Of a DNA stretch of 64,000 bases, positions 1 to 8,673 are shown one piece after another. Below the pieces are notes generated by a model that saw only the letters and a list, made by a program, of their open reading frames with translations, did not search any database and had not been told where the DNA came from. A program made the position numbers and the translations under genes. The stretch is from positions 62,001 to 126,000 of the forward strand of contig CP182107.1 in assembly GCA_051122655.1 (NCBI GenBank), read 5' to 3'. The number at the start of each line of letters is the position of its first letter. Position 1 is the stretch's first letter. This stretch comes from Pasteurella sp030783905 (GTDB lineage: Bacteria > Pseudomonadota > Gammaproteobacteria > Enterobacterales > Pasteurellaceae).

Positions 1-2696
1 GTGGCGGCCGTAGCGGCTGTACGGCGGATTTCTTTAATTTGCCGGTCGGTTTCTTTGATTTCTTGTTCCAATCCGTGTTTCAGGTCGTCTGCCCAATCCT
101 CTAGTTTTTGCACTTCTTGTTCAAAGTAATCAAGGTTGCGTTGTTGTGCTTCATTCAGCATGGCTTGGCGACGTACAGTAATATCTTGGGATAAGGCCGT
201 CTGAATCTGTAGTGGCTGGGGGATAAGTATTTGGATGGCGGGCAGACCAAGCAGCTTTTCTGGGTCGGATTCTTGCAAGATTTCGCCATCATCGGTGATG
301 GCAGTAATCAACAAATGCTGCTCTTGGTTATCAAAAGCATGAATGGTAATAAGCTTAACCACCAACTGCCCGCGTTGTCCAATATAAGGCTCCAATGTGC
401 TGATTCTGCCGTGTTGCTTCTGATATTCGCCGTAATCAAACATTAATTTGGCAGGCGGACAATGGCAGGACTTGGCTTGTTCAAGCAGGGCTTGTGCCAG
501 TGGATGGCTTATACGGTAGAGATAAGCATCACCACTTTGGCGGGGAAGTTCATAGCGGCCTACTTGGATGTGACTGAAGTCGTTTGAAAGGTTTTCAGGT
601 AATCTGTGCAAGGTAAAGCCGTGTTCATCAAAGGTTGCGTGTTCACCTAGTGCACTTTGAGTGAAGTTGAGCAGCAAATTTTCGTATTTGTTGCGGGTGT
701 GCTCGCTGTCAGCTGCTCGGATTTTGAGTTTTTCCTGCACTTCTTCATCAAAGTTTTCTAGCAGAGCTTGGCGAGTTTGGAGCATGGCAGCATTGATTTC
801 ACTAGATAGCTCTTGCTGAAGTGCCTCAAAGCCAGCTTTGATATCATTCGGTTCTCGGCAATGACGATAGATGTCGGCAATACGGCGTTCAATATCTATG
901 CCTGAACCGATGGCTCCAAGCACTTCATCGCTGACACCGAATACACCTTCGAAAAGCTTAAATTTTTGAGACAATAGTTCATACACACGAGCATCAGCTT
1001 CATTGCTTTTATTCAAAAAGTTCACCACAACCACATCGTGTTTTTGTCCATAGCGGTGACAACGGCCGATACGCTGCTCGATACGCTGAGGGTTCCATGG
1101 TAAATCATAGTTGATGACCAACGAGCAAAATTGCAGATTGATCCCTTCAGCCCCAGCTTCGGTGGCAATCATGATAGTGGCTTGTTCTTTGAAATGCTCG
1201 ACAAGGGCAGCACGTGTATCAGCCGTTTTTGAACCAGTGATTTTGTCGCTACCTTCGTATTTTTTGAGCCATTTTTTGTATATAGTTTGGGCTTTATGGC
1301 CACTGTTGGTGCCGTTAAATAGAACAATACCATCGCCGTTTTCGCCTGAGTAGACACTTTTGGATAAGCATTCAAGCAGGTATTCTTGGGTACGTTTCGA
1401 TTCGGTAAAAATAATGGCTTTTTGTGCTGCGCCCAAACGTTTAAGCTCAGCAAACGCTTTGTCCAATGCATTAAACAAAGCTTTGCCTTTGGCATCTTCG
1501 CGGATATTTTGTGCCAAGATTTTAAAATGATTGAGTTCTTCGATTTCGTCGGCTATGGCTTGGTATTGGTCTGGGGTTATGCCTGATGTTTCGCCATTTT
1601 CGTTTTCCCATTCTTCCGCAGTTTCGTCCAAGCTTTCATAATCCTCATCCAGCGTTTCGACGAGATCTTGTGTCGTTGCATCATTCAATACGCCTTGTAA
1701 ACGCTTACTCATGGTATCTAGGGCGCCAGCAATTGCTCGGCTACTTGAAGCTAGAAGTTTCCATAATACCAGTGAAATTAGCTGTCTCTGTCCTTCAGGC
1801 AAGGCTTGAAGGTTGGGACGGCGCAAGTAGTCAGCGACCAATGTAGAAAGCAACCTTTCTTCGTCAGAAGGTGTAAACTCCTGCACAATAGCAAGGCGTG
1901 CGGTATAGGGTACATAGGCTTTCACCTGACGACGTAGAGTACGTTTGCAAACTGCTTGTAAACGCTTGTGTAAGTTTTTTAAGTTTTGTTCAGATGGTTT
2001 TCCTCCAAACTGGCTACGAAAGCTGTCCAAATCGCCAAATACACGTTCATCAATCATACTCACTAAGCCATACAGTTCCAAAAGTGAGTTTTGTAAAGGG
2101 GTAGCCGTCAAAAGAACTTTGGAGTGTATATGATTAAGTGCTTCTTTCAGGGTTTTTGCGATGACATTGCTTTTTTTATAGACATTGCGTAGGCGATGTG
2201 CTTCATCAAGTACAGCAAGATCCCAATCAACAGCTTTTAGGTCGTTGGCTTTAGATTTAGCAAACTGATAGGAACAAATAATAGGAGCCTCTTGGCGAAA
2301 AGGATTTTTTCCCTGTTTTTTGATGGTGTTATAACTTTTGGCTTCTAAAATTACCCCTTGTAAACCGAATTTATCCTGTAATTCTTGATGCCATTGTTTT
2401 CGGAGATTAGCAGGGGTAATGATTAAGATCTTTCGTTTACGCTCTGCCCAATGTTGCAAAATCACCAAACCAGCCTCAATGGTTTTACCCAATCCCACTT
2501 CGTCCGCCAAAATCACGCCTCTAGACAAAGGATTTTGACAAGCAAACAAAGCAGCATCGACTTGATGTGGATTTAAGTCAACTTGTGAATCTACTAGAGT
2601 CGTTGCTAACGATTCAACAGTGCCATCTGCTATATGGCGTGTCAGCAGCCAAGCATAATATTGGCTTTGTTGTGGAGTAAGTGTTTTTCCTAACAT
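1..2696 (-). CDS. SNF2-family DEAD/DEAH helicase, 3' end beyond the window
   Basis: About 898 codons are present and the reading frame is open to the left edge, so the C-terminus is missing. It starts MLGKTLTPQQ. A SNF2 ATPase core is visible: Walker A DEVGLGKTIEAG, the DEAH box LDEAHRLRN, LLTATPLQNS (motif III), and in the second RecA lobe EGINLQFCSLVINYDLPWNP and QRIGRCHRYGQ (motifs V and VI). A long charged, probably coiled-coil C-terminal half follows. Family members are often annotated RapA-like, but the common context of this type is beside phage-defence or modification genes (DISARM class 1 DrmD, or type III restriction-modification loci). It follows glyQ by 53 bp in the same direction. 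The helicase call is secure; a defence role is inference. Confidence 0.85.
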   Translation of the reverse strand, partial: MLGKTLTPQQSQYYAWLLTRHIADGTVESLATTLVDSQVDLNPHQVDAALFACQNPLSRGVILADEVGLGKTIEAGLVILQHWAERKRKILIITPANLRKQWHQELQDKFGLQGVILEAKSYNTIKKQGKNPFRQEAPIICSYQFAKSKANDLKAVDWDLAVLDEAHRLRNVYKKSNVIAKTLKEALNHIHSKVLLTATPLQNSLLELYGLVSMIDERVFGDLDSFRSQFGGKPSEQNLKNLHKRLQAVCKRTLRRQVKAYVPYTARLAIVQEFTPSDEERLLSTLVADYLRRPNLQALPEGQRQLISLVLWKLLASSSRAIAGALDTMSKRLQGVLNDATTQDLVETLDEDYESLDETAEEWENENGETSGITPDQYQAIADEIEELNHFKILAQNIREDAKGKALFNALDKAFAELKRLGAAQKAIIFTESKRTQEYLLECLSKSVYSGENGDGIVLFNGTNSGHKAQTIYKKWLKKYEGSDKITGSKTADTRAALVEHFKEQATIMIATEAGAEGINLQFCSLVINYDLPWNPQRIEQRIGRCHRYGQKHDVVVVNFLNKSNEADARVYELLSQKFKLFEGVFGVSDEVLGAIGSGIDIERRIADIYRHCREPNDIKAGFEALQQELSSEINAAMLQTRQALLENFDEEVQEKLKIRAADSEHTRNKYENLLLNFTQSALGEHATFDEHGFTLHRLPENLSNDFSHIQVGRYELPRQSGDAYLYRISHPLAQALLEQAKSCHCPPAKLMFDYGEYQKQHGRISTLEPYIGQRGQLVVKLITIHAFDNQEQHLLITAITDDGEILQESDPEKLLGLPAIQILIPQPLQIQTALSQDITVRRQAMLNEAQQRNLDYFEQEVQKLEDWADDLKHGLEQEIKETDRQIKEIRRTAATAA

Positions 2697-2749
2697 TCTG
2701 GTATTTTTTAATAGTGATTTAGGTTCAAATATTGAGAATACTATATTAT

Positions 2750-3655
2750 TTATCTCTTACAACCTGGAAACCCTAAGGCTTCACGGCTTGCGTAGTACGC
2801 TTCCGCCACACCTTTGGTTAAGGCACGAATACGTAAGATATAGCGTTGGCGTTCGGTCACGGAAATTGCTTTGCGTGCATCGAGCAAATTGAAGCTGTGA
2901 GCGGCTTTTAAAATGCGTTCGTAAGCTGGCAATGGGAGAGGTTTTTCCAGAGCTAAGAGTTCGCTGGCTTCTTTTTCGTATTGGTCGAAGCAGTAGAATA
3001 AGAAATCAGTGTTGGCGTATTCAAAGTTGTAGGTGGATTGTTCTACTTCGTTTTGATGGAACACATCACCGTAAGTAGTTTTGCCTAATGGGCCGTCAGA
3101 CCAAACGAGGTCGTACACACTGTCCACACCTTGAATATACATGGCTAAACGTTCTAAACCGTAAGTAATTTCACCTGTTACAGGTTTGCATTCTAAGCCG
3201 CCCACTTGTTGGAAATAGGTAAATTGGGTCACTTCCATCCCGTTTAACCACACTTCCCAGCCTAAGCCCCACGCCCCTAGTGTTGGGTTTTCCCAGTTGT
3301 CTTCCACGAAACGAATGTCGTTTTGCGTTGGGTCGAAACCGAGCATTTTTAAGCTGTCTAAATAGAGTTCTTGAATGTTATCTGGCGACGGTTTGATCAC
3401 CACTTGGAATTGGTAATAATGTTGCAAGCGGTTTGGGTTTTCGCCGTAACGGCCATCGGTTGGACGACGTGAAGGTTGCACATAAGCAAACGCCATCGGT
3501 TCAGGGCCTAATGCACGAAGGGCGGTCATTGGGTGTGATGTTCCCGCGCCTACTTCCATATCAAAAGGTTGAACAATTGTACAACCTTGATTTGCCCAAT
3601 AATCTTGTAATGCAAGGATCATACCTTGAAAGGTTTTTACATTGAATGTTGTCAT
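2750..3655 (-). CDS. glyQ: glycyl-tRNA synthetase alpha subunit
   Basis: Encodes 301 residues, close to the 303 of E. coli GlyQ. The alpha subunit of the bacterial alpha2beta2 class II glycyl-tRNA synthetase carries the aminoacylation active site; it needs GlyS. Family signatures include QGCTIVQPFDMEVGAGTSHP near the N-terminus and PSRRPTDGRYGENPNRLQHY (motif 2 region). I chose the ATG of MTTFNVKTFQG; a longer frame to 3724 would add about 23 residues that the family lacks. The beta-subunit gene glyS is not next to it: a SNF2 helicase gene occupies the downstream position. Confidence 0.96.
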   Translation of the reverse strand: MTTFNVKTFQGMILALQDYWANQGCTIVQPFDMEVGAGTSHPMTALRALGPEPMAFAYVQPSRRPTDGRYGENPNRLQHYYQFQVVIKPSPDNIQELYLDSLKMLGFDPTQNDIRFVEDNWENPTLGAWGLGWEVWLNGMEVTQFTYFQQVGGLECKPVTGEITYGLERLAMYIQGVDSVYDLVWSDGPLGKTTYGDVFHQNEVEQSTYNFEYANTDFLFYCFDQYEKEASELLALEKPLPLPAYERILKAAHSFNLLDARKAISVTERQRYILRIRALTKGVAEAYYASREALGFPGCKR

Positions 3656-3939
3656 GGTAATGTCTTTATAAAATAGGTTTAAAAAATAGCGATAAAAATA
3701 CGCCTTATTATAGGGGAAAGTCAAAGCCGGATAAAGAATAATCTCTGTATTGACTGATCTTTCATGGTGTTAGAACAAGGGTAACCTTTGCTAATTTGTT
3801 GGTTTGTGTGAGGGCTGTTTAAAGTGCGGTGCGTCTTGTTGCTATTTGGGCAATTAAATTTGCTGAAGTTTACTTACTTTCGTTTCATTTTTCGTTACAC
3901 TTGAACGAATTTTATGCGTGCAATAAAGGAGTGCGTGCC

Positions 3940-5193
3940 ATGCTATATCAATGGTTATTATTGTTAAAAAAACCAAGTAATAAACTCTGGGTGACCGCCA
4001 CTAGTTGGGCGTTGTTCACCGTCATTTTTGTGCTGTCGCTACGCTTAGGGGCGAGAACGTTAGAGGTGGCGAGCTTGCCAGATATTAAGCAGGAGACGTT
4101 AGAAAGTTTGCTTAATGTGATTGCATCAAGCATGTTAGCTGTCACCACGTTTTCCTTATCGGTTATGGTGTCTGCCTTTGCCTCAGCGTCAAGTGGGGCG
4201 ACACCAAGAGCAACGGATTTAGTCATGGGCGATAGCACCACGCGCACCGCGATTACCAGTTTTATTTGTGCCTTTATTTACGCCATTATCGCCAAAACGG
4301 CTTTAGGCATGGCATTTTATGCACAAAATGGACGCTTTATTTTATTTATTAGTACGGTAGCCGTCCTGTTGTATTTAATTATTACTCTCATTCGTTGGGT
4401 GTACACTTTATCTCAACTTGGGCGTTTAGGTAATACGTTAGAAAAAATTGAACAAGTGACGGGGAATGCCTTGCAACACTACCGTCATTCCCCTCAAATG
4501 AATGCAGTATCAATGCGACAGCCAAGCGCCGTGGCCAAAAAAGTGGTGGCAAAGAAAAGTGGCTATTTAACCCATATTGATATGCAAGGGCTACAAAAAA
4601 AGGCGCAAGCGCTCGAGGGGTATATCCATATTTATGTTCGCCCCGGCGTACTGATCTCACCCGATACAGTGATTTGTGCACTAGAGACTGAACAGGATGT
4701 TGAAGAGGAAACATTACGGCAATGTTTTGTGTTAGCGAAAGAACGGACGTATGAACAGGATCCTAACTGGGGCTTTATTGTCTTAAGTGAGGCGGCGCAA
4801 CGTGCTCTTTCACCTGCGGTGAATGATCCCGGTACTGCGATTAATATTATGACAATGATGATGACTTTGTTTGTACGAGCGCCTGAATCTAAAGCAGAAG
4901 AGCAGACTGTAGAATATGATCGTTTATCTATTGTTGAGTTAGATTGTGCAGAATGGATACGTGATGCGTTTGCCCCCATTTCCCGTGATGGCGCGGGGAT
5001 TTTGGAAGTAAACTTGGTGATGCAAAAAGTGTTAGCCAGTATTTGGCGTAATGTCCCAGAAAAAGCGGTTTCACAAGCTGCTTTGCTTATGGCAGAACAA
5101 GCATTAGCCAGAGCAGAGCAGGCGTTAACGCTTAAGGCGGATATTGAGCAATTACGTAAAAAACACGCGCAATTATTCCATTTGGCGCCTTAA
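3940..5193 (+). CDS. DUF2254 family membrane protein
   Basis: 417 residues. The start MLYQWLLLLKK is preceded by AAAGGA nine bases upstream; an in-frame extension to 3829 lacks a ribosome site. The N-terminal half has four hydrophobic segments, roughly residues 20-40, 60-85, 105-125 and 135-155. The soluble C-terminal half includes the conserved stretch LSEAAQRALSPAVNDPGTA. This arrangement fits DUF2254, a family of inner-membrane proteins without an established function. An exact uptake signal lies upstream at 3822-3830. It is divergent from glyQ and codirectional with menB, but nothing ties it to menaquinone synthesis. Confidence 0.8.
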   Translation: MLYQWLLLLKKPSNKLWVTATSWALFTVIFVLSLRLGARTLEVASLPDIKQETLESLLNVIASSMLAVTTFSLSVMVSAFASASSGATPRATDLVMGDSTTRTAITSFICAFIYAIIAKTALGMAFYAQNGRFILFISTVAVLLYLIITLIRWVYTLSQLGRLGNTLEKIEQVTGNALQHYRHSPQMNAVSMRQPSAVAKKVVAKKSGYLTHIDMQGLQKKAQALEGYIHIYVRPGVLISPDTVICALETEQDVEEETLRQCFVLAKERTYEQDPNWGFIVLSEAAQRALSPAVNDPGTAINIMTMMMTLFVRAPESKAEEQTVEYDRLSIVELDCAEWIRDAFAPISRDGAGILEVNLVMQKVLASIWRNVPEKAVSQAALLMAEQALARAEQALTLKADIEQLRKKHAQLFHLAP

Positions 5194-5302
5194 CTTTGTA
5201 CAAACAATAAGTGGTACTAAGAATTTATCACCGATTGGAAAAACATCCGCTATAATGGACGAACTTTTTAGAATAAGAAAACTCAAATTGAAGGAATTTA
5301 TC

Positions 5303-6160
5303 ATGCAAAATCCAAAAGATGACGTACTTTATGCCCCGATTGAATGGCAAGACCATAGCGAAGGTTATACTGATATTCTTTATCATAAATCCAGTGATGG
5401 GATTGCTAAAATTACCATTAATCGTCCTGAAGTACGCAATGCATTTCGCCCACAAACTGTCAAAGAAATGATTCAAGCCTTTGCGGATGCGCGTTTTGAT
5501 GAAAAAGTGGGGGTGATTGTCTTAACAGGACAAGGTGAGAAAGCCTTTTGTTCTGGTGGCGATCAAAAAGTGCGTGGTGATTACGGCGGTTATAAAGATG
5601 ACAGTGGCGTACACCATTTAAATGTGTTGGATTTTCAGCGTGACATTCGTACTTGTCCAAAACCCGTAGTGGCAATGGTAGCCGGTTATGCGATTGGTGG
5701 TGGACATGTATTACATATGATTTGCGACCTAACTATTGCCGCAGACAATGCGATTTTCGGTCAAACGGGCCCTAAAGTGGGTTCCTTTGACGGGGGGTGG
5801 GGCGCAAGTTATATGGCGCGTATCGTCGGTCAGAAAAAAGCGCGTGAAATTTGGTTCTTATGTCGTCAATATGACGCTAAAGAAGCCTTGGAGATGGGAT
5901 TAGTGAATACTGTCGTGCCTTACGCGGAGTTAGAAAAAGAAACGGTGCGTTGGTGTCGTGAGATGCTCCGCAATAGTCCGATCGCCTTACGCTGTTTGAA
6001 AGCAGCATTAAATGCAGACTGCGATGGACAAGCTGGCTTGCAAGAGTTAGCAGGCAATGCCACGATGTTATTCTATATGACAGAAGAAGGGCAAGAAGGG
6101 CGCAATGCGTTTAATGAAAAACGTGCGCCTGACTTCAGTAAATTTAAACGTAATCCTTGA
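5303..6160 (+). CDS. menB: 1,4-dihydroxy-2-naphthoyl-CoA synthase
   Basis: 285 residues, the length of E. coli MenB. It closes the second ring of the menaquinone head group from o-succinylbenzoyl-CoA. Crotonase-fold features are clear: the oxyanion-hole region CSGGDQKVRGDYGGY, the AIGGGHVLHMICDLTIAAD loop and GQTGPKVGSFDGGWG, with the conserved C-terminal tail EGRNAFNEKRAPDF. The start MQNPKDD has an AAGGA site 7 bases upstream; a longer frame from 5144 overlaps the previous gene and is rejected. A TATAAT -10 candidate is at 5251-5256, with no good -35. menC follows after a small membrane-protein gene. Confidence 0.96.
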   Translation: MQNPKDDVLYAPIEWQDHSEGYTDILYHKSSDGIAKITINRPEVRNAFRPQTVKEMIQAFADARFDEKVGVIVLTGQGEKAFCSGGDQKVRGDYGGYKDDSGVHHLNVLDFQRDIRTCPKPVVAMVAGYAIGGGHVLHMICDLTIAADNAIFGQTGPKVGSFDGGWGASYMARIVGQKKAREIWFLCRQYDAKEALEMGLVNTVVPYAELEKETVRWCREMLRNSPIALRCLKAALNADCDGQAGLQELAGNATMLFYMTEEGQEGRNAFNEKRAPDFSKFKRNP

Positions 6161-6242
6161 TCCAAGTATTGTTGTAGGCGGTAAGCTTGTGATGAGCGAA
6201 CTGCATTGTGTTATCTAACGTTAATACATAAGGAAGAAGTCT

Positions 6243-6416
6243 ATGTTTTCTTGGAAGAAAGTCCTCTTTAAAGGGGGGATAAGTGTATTATCTCTCTTTA
6301 TCTTTGCTGTTGCGGTATTTTTTGTTGGCATGGCGTTGTTAACACTTGATCCGAAAGACCGTTGTTTAGATTATGGAGGGCGTTATGACGATGCAACAAA
6401 AATATGTGAAAAATAA
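6243..6416 (+). CDS. small membrane protein, 57 aa
   Basis: Short frame beginning MFSWKKVLFKGG and ending TKICEK, with an AAGGAAG ribosome site at about 6230-6236. One hydrophobic helix spans residues 12-35. A short outward or periplasmic tail carries two cysteines in DRCLDYGGRYD and TKICEK, which could form a disulphide. It sits 82 bp after menB and ends 2 bp before the menC ATG, so translation is probably coupled to menC. I do not recognise a named family. The coupling, ribosome site and coding composition support a real gene. Confidence 0.7.
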   Translation: MFSWKKVLFKGGISVLSLFIFAVAVFFVGMALLTLDPKDRCLDYGGRYDDATKICEK

Positions 6417-6418
6417 CC

Positions 6419-7429
6419 ATGATAAGAAAATTTAAGTTATATCAATACTGCATTCCTGTCGATAGCCAACTTATTTTACGCAATCGTTTTTTGAAACAGC
6501 GTGAAGGGCTGTTGGTTCAAGTTTGCTGTGATGATACACAAGGTTGGGGGGAAATTGCCCCCCTACCTGAGTTTAGTGTAGAAACCTTAGCGCAAGCGCG
6601 TGAACAAGCATTGGCATGGTTAGAAAAATGGTCAGCTAGTGAGGGTTCAGCGGGAAAATTGCCTTTGGAACATTTATACCCTTCCGTTGCCTTTGGATTA
6701 AGTTGTGCGTTGGCTGAAATGACAGGTTTGCTTCCTGAAGAAGGGAATTACCAAGTCGCGCCACTTTGTTATGGTGATCCTGATGAGCTCTATGAGCCAC
6801 TCAACCAAATGCCAGGGGAAAAAGTCGCCAAAATTAAAGTGGGGATGTATGAGGCCAATCGTGATGGATTGATTGCTGATATGCTCCTTGAAGCCATTCC
6901 TGATTTACATTTACGCCTTGATGCGAACCGCAGTTGGACACCGACGAAAGCACAGATGTTTGCAAAGTACGTCAAACCAGAACATCGCTCGCGCATTCAA
7001 TTTTTGGAAGAACCTTGTAAAACCCCGGCAGAAAGCCTCCAGTTTGCTGAAGAAACTGGCATTGCGATTGCCTGGGACGAAACCGTGCGTGATGCAGAAT
7101 TCCAACAAAATCCACCGCACTTTTTTACGCCTCAAGTGAAAGCGATAGTGATTAAACCAACCTTAGTGGGGTCTATACAACGCTGTGTTGAATTGATTAA
7201 GCAAGCGCAGCAACATGGCATCCCTACGGTGATCAGTTCTTCGATTGAGAGTAGTTTAGGCTTAACCCAATTAGCACGTTTGGCAAAACAATATACCCCC
7301 GATATGCTACCTGGATTGGATACATTAGATCTGATGGCTTACCAAGTCATGCGTCAGTGGCCAGATTCAAGTTTGCCACTCATTGGATTGGATTCTGACT
7401 ATATTACACTAATTAAAGATAGCAATTAA
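6419..7429 (+). CDS. menC: o-succinylbenzoate synthase
   Basis: 336 residues, an enolase-superfamily enzyme that dehydrates SHCHC to o-succinylbenzoate, upstream of MenE and MenB in menaquinone synthesis. Catalytic features in order: the lysine of AKIKVGMYE, metal ligands in LRLDANRSW, FLEEPC and IAWDET, and the second lysine in AIVIKPTLVGS. The start lies 2 bp after the stop of the 57-aa membrane protein. Together with menB it gives two steps of the pathway in one transcriptional unit; menD, menF and menE are not in this window. Confidence 0.94.
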   Translation: MIRKFKLYQYCIPVDSQLILRNRFLKQREGLLVQVCCDDTQGWGEIAPLPEFSVETLAQAREQALAWLEKWSASEGSAGKLPLEHLYPSVAFGLSCALAEMTGLLPEEGNYQVAPLCYGDPDELYEPLNQMPGEKVAKIKVGMYEANRDGLIADMLLEAIPDLHLRLDANRSWTPTKAQMFAKYVKPEHRSRIQFLEEPCKTPAESLQFAEETGIAIAWDETVRDAEFQQNPPHFFTPQVKAIVIKPTLVGSIQRCVELIKQAQQHGIPTVISSSIESSLGLTQLARLAKQYTPDMLPGLDTLDLMAYQVMRQWPDSSLPLIGLDSDYITLIKDSN

Positions 7430-7509
7430 AGTGGACTGATAAGACCACCCAAATACTGTTATTTCAAAAAAAGTCGTTATAATTCTCACCCTTAAATGAG
7501 GAAGCTTTC

Positions 7510-7956
7510 ATGTCGCAAACAAAACGAATTTTGCTGTTAAATGGTCCAAACTTGAATATGTTAGGGGCGAGAGAGCCTAAACATTACGGTCATTTATCTT
7601 TAAACGCAATTGAGCAAAATTTACAAGCATTGGCGCAACAGCACGAGATAGAATTGAGTTGTTTTCAAGCCAATAGTGAAGAAAAGTTGATTGAAAAAAT
7701 TCATCAAAGCTTTCAACAAATTGATTTTATTATTATTAACCCGGCTGCCTTTACCCACACCAGTGTGGCATTACGTGATGCTTTATTGGCGGTGGCAATT
7801 CCGTTTGTGGAAGTCCATTTATCCAATGTTCATAAACGTGAACCTTTCCGCCATCATTCCTATTTTAGTGATGTGGCAGAAGGGGTAATTTGTGGTTTAG
7901 GGGCAAAAGGGTATGAATTTGCGTTCCAGTTTGCAGTCAGCTTCTTGAAAAAATAG
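7510..7956 (+). CDS. aroQ: type II 3-dehydroquinate dehydratase
   Basis: 148 residues, typical for the small dodecameric type II enzyme of the shikimate pathway. Signatures: LLLNGPNLNMLGAREPKHYG at the N-terminus, with the catalytic tyrosine in KHYG, NPAAFTHTSVALRDAL, and VEVHLSNVHKREPFRHHSY with the catalytic histidine. A TATAAT -10 candidate lies at 7478-7483 and an AGGAAG ribosome site precedes the ATG. It is followed by accB in the same direction, the aroQ-accB-accC order known from other gammaproteobacteria. Confidence 0.95.
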   Translation: MSQTKRILLLNGPNLNMLGAREPKHYGHLSLNAIEQNLQALAQQHEIELSCFQANSEEKLIEKIHQSFQQIDFIIINPAAFTHTSVALRDALLAVAIPFVEVHLSNVHKREPFRHHSYFSDVAEGVICGLGAKGYEFAFQFAVSFLKK

Positions 7957-8041
7957 TGATAAATTAAAGAAATTGACAGAATTTTATCGCAAAGTTATCG
8001 ATTTTCAGGTAATCTCTCGCACGAGATGTAAAATTAACCAA

Positions 8042-8085
8042 TTGACAAGTGAGCTATTGTTGCTTGATCGCTCGCTTGTTGTCAA
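8042..8085 (+). promoter_or_regulatory. leader hairpin before accB
   Basis: An imperfect inverted repeat pairs TTGACAAGTGAGC (from 8042) with GCTCGCTTGTTGTCAA (to 8085) around a short loop. It is followed by A-rich sequence, not a U run, so it is not a standard terminator. It ends 25 bp before the accB ATG, close to its ribosome site. The left arm also contains a TTGACA hexamer, and another TTGACA occurs at 7973-7978. Role unknown: leader structure, operator or promoter element. Confidence 0.4.
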
Positions 8086-8110
8086 AAAATAATATGTTAG
8101 GACATAGATT

Positions 8111-8572
8111 ATGGACATTCGTAAAATTAAAAAGCTGATCGAATTAGTAGAAGAATCGGGCATTATGGAATTGGAAATTTCGGAAGGGGAAGAATCCGTT
8201 CGCATTAATCGTGGTTCTGCTGCACCAAGTGCAGTGCAATATAGCCTACCTGTACAAGCTGCTCCCGCGCCAGTTGCTGCGCCTGTTGCCGCCGCAGCCC
8301 CAGTTTTAGCTGCACCAGTGAATGCGGAAGAGGTATCCGGTCATTTCATTCGTTCGCCAATGGTAGGCACGTTTTATCGTAGTCCAAGTCCAGAAGCCAA
8401 ACCATTTGTTGAAGTCGGTCAGACAGTAAAAGTCGGTGATGCACTTTGTATCGTTGAAGCGATGAAAATGATGAACCGTATTGAGGCAGATAAAGCCGGC
8501 GTGGTGAAGGCGATCTTAGTCAATGACGGTGAAGCGGTTGAGTTTGATCAAAAACTTATCATCATTGAATAA
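8111..8572 (+). CDS. accB: biotin carboxyl carrier protein of acetyl-CoA carboxylase
   Basis: 153 residues. Carries the biotin that moves carboxylate between biotin carboxylase (AccC) and the carboxyltransferase in the first committed step of fatty-acid synthesis. Layout: N-terminal helix MDIRKIKKLIELVEESG, an Ala/Pro-rich linker at about residues 45-72, and a biotinyl domain with the motif VEAMKMMN, where Lys119 is the expected biotinylation site. GTFYRSPSPEA is the typical thumb region. An AGGA ribosome site is 8 bases upstream. accC follows after a 101-bp gap that contains a strong hairpin. Confidence 0.97.
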   Translation: MDIRKIKKLIELVEESGIMELEISEGEESVRINRGSAAPSAVQYSLPVQAAPAPVAAPVAAAAPVLAAPVNAEEVSGHFIRSPMVGTFYRSPSPEAKPFVEVGQTVKVGDALCIVEAMKMMNRIEADKAGVVKAILVNDGEAVEFDQKLIIIE

Positions 8573-8586
8573 TCAACTAAATTTGT

Positions 8587-8615
8587 AATAAGCGATGTAA
8601 TATCGCTTATTTTTC
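8587..8615 (+). terminator. hairpin between accB and accC
   Basis: A perfect 10-bp inverted repeat (AATAAGCGAT and ATCGCTTATT) around the loop GTAAT, followed by TTTT. It looks like a weak or partial intrinsic terminator and could set a higher level of accB than accC transcript. Partial termination is inference. Confidence 0.6.
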
Positions 8616-8673
8616 ATATCAATCTATTACTAGATAGTGAATTCACTATTTACTTACAAAGTGGAATTTTCTT

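Noticed and set aside
1169..1495. 108-codon minus-strand frame inside the helicase gene
   Set aside because: It is a shifted frame of the helicase coding sequence; the helicase frame continues without a break through the same bases.
5144..5302. In-frame upstream extension of menB
   Set aside because: It overlaps the end of the previous gene, lacks a ribosome site and is absent from the family.
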